Assembly: GCA_008973525.1 (NCBI GenBank)
Contig: WACJ01000217.1
Span: 372,001 to 436,000, forward strand
DNA: 64,000 nt
Reading direction: 5' to 3'
Source of the DNA: Stenopsyche tienmushanensis
Taxonomy: Eukaryota > Arthropoda > Insecta > Trichoptera > Stenopsychidae
Below, piece by piece: positions 59,791 through 64,000 of this stretch (positions are counted from its first letter, which is position 1; each line of letters opens with the position of its first letter). The position numbers and the translations under genes were made by a program. The notes beneath the pieces were generated by a model, which had not been told where the DNA came from, searched no databases, and worked only from the letters and a program-made list of their open reading frames with translations.

Positions 59791-60333
59791 TTTAACGGAT
59801 ACACCATTTTGGCGCATATTGATCTGGCGAAGTGAAGTACGGGGCGTGGATACGGAAAGAGGAGGGATGCGCGCGCAATGTGGCGCTTGAGCTCCGCACA
59901 TGAGAGAGAGGGAATGAGCGCATGCGTATTGGATCATATTCCTTCATCCCGCGCTACACGTAACCTGAAGCAATAAACCACCTAGCTTTATGCGGCATTG
60001 TAACGCATGGCGGATACTCGCTAGTATATTTTTTCCAGTATTGAAAGCGTACTAAATTTCATATGCATAAATTGAATTAATTTGTAAATATTCTTAAACG
60101 CGATATTTAAAAATACATCCTAATGGTCAGCGTATCAATGGTTGTAGAGCACTAATGTTCGTCATTTATTATCTGAATAATAAGATATAAACACGCGTAA
60201 TGATCGTATCTTGATTTTATTTATCGTTAGTTGAATCAGCAAAAATCTTATTTTCTTATAGTTCAGCTCACTAGCTGATCATAGATCAAAAAGCATTTTA
60301 AATATGATTTCATCCTTTGTATTTATGATGCGC

Positions 60334-60660
60334 TTAACCCTTTGAGTAGTAGGCAAACTATAAATCATCATAAACTTACATGCTATATTTGTAAATACAC
60401 TTGTCTGTCAGGACCGTCGCAGCGTGTATGAAGCTTGTACATACATAAATAAACACTTATCATTAGTCGATACATTTGGATTAACAACCTATACAATCGT
60501 ACGATATACGCAAGATACTCTCTCCGTCTCTGTCTCTCTAAACTCAACGCGCAAGACACTCTCCGTCTATGTCTGCCCTCGAGCTTAACGTGCAAGAATG
60601 CTTTTTCTGAATCACTGGAATTCGGACACAGCTCTGTGTCTTACCTCATTAAGGGGTTAA
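60334..60660. mobile_element. 327-bp piggyBac-like MITE, complete copy
   Basis: TTAA target sites at 60334-60337 and 60657-60660, tips CCCTTTGAGTAGT and (reversed) CCCCTTAATGAGG. The interior includes CAGGACCGTCGCAGCGTGTA, TTAGTCGATACATTTGGATT and a CTCTCCGTCTCTGTCT pyrimidine-rich tract, shared with the other copies. The small minus-strand frame inside is not a gene. Confidence 0.75.
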
Positions 60661-61984
60661 TATAGTTTTTTGTACAGTGTTTCCAATCGAGTGGCTTCAT
60701 TGGAAGCATTGAAGAGAGCGCGCTCCGTTTTGTTATGGCATCACGTGACCCATAACGATAATATACAATGTTATGCTTTAAATGCAAATTGCTAAATAGC
60801 AATTGTAACTGCAATATTAGAATTATATTAACTACGGCTCTGAATGCAAAAATGAGAGTCGCGTTATATACATTCATATTATAAATAAGGGATTTTGGAT
60901 TTCATAATGGACTACTTATTTAATATTTGAATATGGTTTGGCCATGGTCTTGCAGCATAATAACGGATATCTTTGTTACTATGTTGTGCCCCTCTACGCA
61001 CCCTTTATTATTGATATCCTCCCCATGACCTTTATATGAATACTCAATTTATAAATAAATGTATGGAGCTTTTTGTAAATTGTTTCGGCGAGTTCATCCA
61101 AATGTCTTTAAACAGAGATGAATATACGCCATAATTAAATTTGTTAAGCAAGTCGAAATATGAATATAAACGCTGTGATGAATTGGCCATAGTCTTTGTT
61201 AAAAAGGGTTGTTCCTTTTGAAAAGTCTTAAGCATTACATTAACATGACACAATTGAAATACGAATGGCAAATGTTAGCTGTCATTGTGTGTACGCAATT
61301 CCAAAAATTGTGACACTTGTGATTATTAATGAAAGAAATCAATATTGCACAAAGACTGATTGTAAACGTGAAACAGGCGACACTTGTGTTAATACAATTG
61401 CAGATTAATATTGTCTTAATTAAACATATATGAAAATTATACTTAAATCATACTCAATGATATAATTATTTTTAGATCGTTTTCGTTCTGAATTTTTTTT
61501 AAAATATTGCAGAATTATACATTTGTCAAGTCGTTGGCTTATTATAATTTAATGCTTCTTTGAGGGCATTTGCAGTCAATGACGCACATCAAGTGTTTAA
61601 TTACTCTGTTTGCTAATTATTTTTCGATGGAATTCAATAAATTATTATCGTCGATTTATCGATCATAATGCGAGATTAAAGTTGTTCTTTGAAATATCCG
61701 CTTATCGGTAGGCATGTGTAGCAATGGCACGTGTAAGAACAAATTGGTGATGGACTGCTTAAAGAGTTTATTGACCATTGCACGCTTATTTATTTCAGTA
61801 TACTGAACTTCTTTTAATTTTATTAAGAACATCAAATTAAATGAATAGATACAATAACTTCTGGATTGATGATCGCCATAATATGCCTCTACATAAGAAA
61901 AGGAATAGTTTTTTGTGCTCCAACTGGAGTACAAAAACTTCTAAGTATTGCACAGAAATTCTCTGCTCTGAAGGATCATATTGA
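60661..61984. other. Gene-free stretch
   Basis: Frames of 75-92 codons on the minus strand are unrecognised; nothing supports a gene. Confidence 0.35.
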
Positions 61985-62515
61985 AGATGGGAATCCCGTG
62001 TAAGCTGGTGAGGCTGTCGGGGATGTGCGCTCCTGTTAGTGTAGTACGCTCCAAGAGCGCCCTATCGGAGCCTTTTGAGGTGACGACGGGATTCAGGTAG
62101 GGGAATGCCCTCTTTCTATTATATACTATTTAATATTGCGTATAAGGAAACTATGAGGGAGATTGGCAGATCGGAATTCGCAGATCCATAAAATGATGAT
62201 GCCGAAGAAATTAATAAAGCCGATAGTGGTTCACGAGGGTGAAACATAGATCATTGATATATTTAATACAAAAACTCGGACCACTCCGGAACGATACCTT
62301 AGGCTTCAAAGTCATGAGGTCCTCACAAGAAATCATAGACATGTAAGGCGAAACATCGATCACAAAATCCGATCCCGCCGTCTCCACTGGATAGGCTAAG
62401 TGGCATGGATGCCGAATCTATAGTTCATCGAGTCCTATTAGATTCGGGACTGAATGGCAGTAGACCCGTCGAAAGACCCCACCTACGCTGGGCTAATCAA
62501 GTGGATTCTTCAAAC
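61985..62515 (+). mobile_element. RTE/I-like LINE remnant, internally deleted
   Basis: The left part reads KLVRLSGMCAPVSVVRSKSA then LSEPFEVTTGFR, the RT segment before the QGD motif (the D is N here: GNALF). The right part, across frames, reads RRLHWIG then MDAESIVHRVLL and RPHLRWANQVDSSN, the C-terminal RLRW.GH..RM...RRGRP..RW pattern. The FADD domain between them is gone. Confidence 0.6.
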
Positions 62516-62639
62516 TGACACTTTTACCGGCGCCGCTGTGCGGTTTGTTTCGTGTTTACCCGGACTAGCCACACAGGGAATGTCTTCCATCGCTCTTTTA
62601 ACCCCACGATAAACGTTACGCGCAGAGCGTCCAGGTGCC

Positions 62640-63830
62640 CACTCCTTTCACTCTGCACCCTCCAGAGGAGGCAAGGTTACCGCAGGGAGACCCGCTTGTC
62701 CAGAAACAATAACTGAAAGTGCAGAGGTCATCACTGTCAATGCCAACTCAATACCTCCCTTCCCAGCAGGAGAACTTGCCATGGTTACCAAGCATCTGGC
62801 GACTAACAAATCTCTAGGACCGGACGGTGGCCCCAATAGAATAATCGGACAGATCACTGTTGCTAATCCAAACCTCCTACTAGCGGCCTACAATATCTGC
62901 TTAGTGGGAGGAGTCTTACCAGCACTCTGCAAGTAGAGGCTTTGGCTAGGTTGGTGCCTAACATCGGAGGCCCAAAAACAAGCCGAAGGAGGCTTTACAA
63001 CGAAGTAGTGCACTCGGTGTTATTATACGATACGCCAATATGGACTGATGCACTATAAATTAAAAGGGCCAGGCTCAACAAAGCCATGGTATAGTGTAGA
63101 AGCGCAATCAGAGTGGCAGCTGCATACCACACAGTGTCAGAAGACAGCTATTCTGATACCGACTATCATACCACCAATTGACCTGCTCGCCTAAGAGAGA
63201 CAAGCTGTCCAAAAAGGAATAACCAAGAAGACTGTCAGAGAAAGCACCATAGTGGTGTGGCAGTCTCGATGGAACAGCTCTACAAAAGGTCGGTGGACAT
63301 ACCGATTGATCACAGATCTGGACGAGTGGAAACAGAACCATACCCGGTAAGGACTGAATCAGGTCCTTAACGGGTATGGTTGCTTTGGAGCTTATCTCCA
63401 CAAAATTGCTAAGGAGACAAGGTAGGAATGGAGCAACCAACGACGATGCTACACACACGACATTCGAATGCCCAGCATGAAGCTTTCTCCGCGAGGAGAT
63501 TGGATTAAATACGCTCTCTACGGATAACATGATTCCTTCAATGCGCAAGGATGCTAAAACATGAAATGCGGAATGCAAGTACACAAAGTGCGTTTTGTGT
63601 ACTTGCAGCAGAATAAAAATGCCGAACGTGAGAGGCGAAGAAGAGCTTCTGAAGCACTCCCATTTAGCTGACAGGGTATTCAAACTCGTAAGTTGACACA
63701 ACTGAGATGACACAAAAAGCCTAGGAGGGACACATCGCTGCTCTAGTGCAATACTTAATTAGTAGCCAGGTGGCAGCAGAAAAAAAGGAGGTTTTAGTGG
63801 GTAAAAATCCCACACTACCACCTATAATTC
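62640..63830 (+). mobile_element. R1-like LINE remnant, internally deleted
   Basis: Codons near 62713-62938 read SAEVITVNANSIPPF, HLATNKSLGPDGGPNRIIG and LLLAAYNICLVGGVLPALCK, the RT start. After a deletion of the catalytic core: RLVPNIGGPKTSRRRLYNEV, HSVLLYDTPIWTDAL, then YKRSVD, NGYGCFGAYLHKIAKE and SERERRR-like sequence, ending GGTTTTAGTGGGTAAAAATC near 63790. Two junctions shift frame. The 201-codon minus-strand frame at 63108-63713 is its shadow. Confidence 0.75.
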
Positions 63831-64000
63831 TATAATCAACAGTTCTAAATTCCACTTTACGTGTACACTACACGGGGTTAGCTACGTACCCAACTCAGGT
63901 TAACTGGGTTACCTCAGCAGCTTTTGAAAAGCAAACCGACGAGGTAGTTTTCGCTCACCTCTACTCCATATTATTACTCCAGGGGTTAGACCGTTGTCCA

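Noticed and set aside
63108..63713. 201-codon minus-strand frame, among the longest in the window
   Set aside because: The plus strand here carries R1-like LINE motifs (GYGCFGAYLH, SVLLYDTPIW); the minus frame is their shadow and matches no family.

Overview
The window is animal nuclear DNA, almost certainly from an insect. It is AT-rich, its genes are split by GT-AG introns, and it carries the usual wreckage of arthropod transposons: mariner, pogo-like, piggyBac-like and hAT DNA transposons, R1-, Jockey- and RTE-like LINEs, and tRNA-derived SINEs. I cannot fix the insect order from sequence alone. Nothing looks prokaryotic; there are no operons, CRISPR arrays or rRNA.

Four host genes can be reconstructed exon by exon, with splice phases that all agree. 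(1) On the minus strand at 17.1-18.9 kb is a small secreted, probably GPI-anchored, ten-cysteine protein of Ly6/three-finger type (191 aa, 4 exons, every intron phase 1). (2) On the plus strand at 27.2-28.4 kb is signal peptidase complex subunit 3 (Spase22-23/SPCS3, 179 aa, 3 exons). (3) On the minus strand at 32.8-39.2 kb is the FGFR1OP2/SIKE coiled-coil protein of the STRIPAK complex (207 aa, 4 exons), starting in the only strongly GC-rich block of the window. (4) On the minus strand at 40.6-43.9 kb is an EPHX4-like membrane-anchored alpha/beta-hydrolase epoxide hydrolase (346 aa, 6 exons) with all catalytic residues. The four have no obvious shared pathway; this is ordinary eukaryotic gene order.

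Layout: 0-17 kb has no recognisable host gene and holds three pogo-like MITEs, several piggyBac-like (TTAA) MITEs and LINE scraps. 17-19 kb is the Ly6-type gene with a MITE in intron 1. 20-26 kb is a repeat cluster: an element with ~130-bp terminal inverted repeats, a broken copy of a multi-copy arthropod gene split by two SINEs with target-site duplications, another decayed multi-copy family member and a hAT fragment. 27-29 kb is Spase22-23 (MITE in intron 2) followed by a mariner remnant. 30-44 kb holds the FGFR1OP2/SIKE and EPHX4 genes; the 4.3-kb first intron of the former contains hAT, R1-like and Jockey-like remnants on the opposite strand. 44-64 kb is gene-free: four or five dead mariners, MITEs, hairpin repeats and, at the right end, two abutting LINE remnants.

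I found no convincing new functional system. The points most worth following are the divergent ten-cysteine Ly6-type gene, the double-SINE-split pseudogene with readable TSDs, nested MITEs with exact TTAA and TA boundaries, an accidental hAT/R1 fusion reading frame, and several long perfect hairpins in noncoding DNA.
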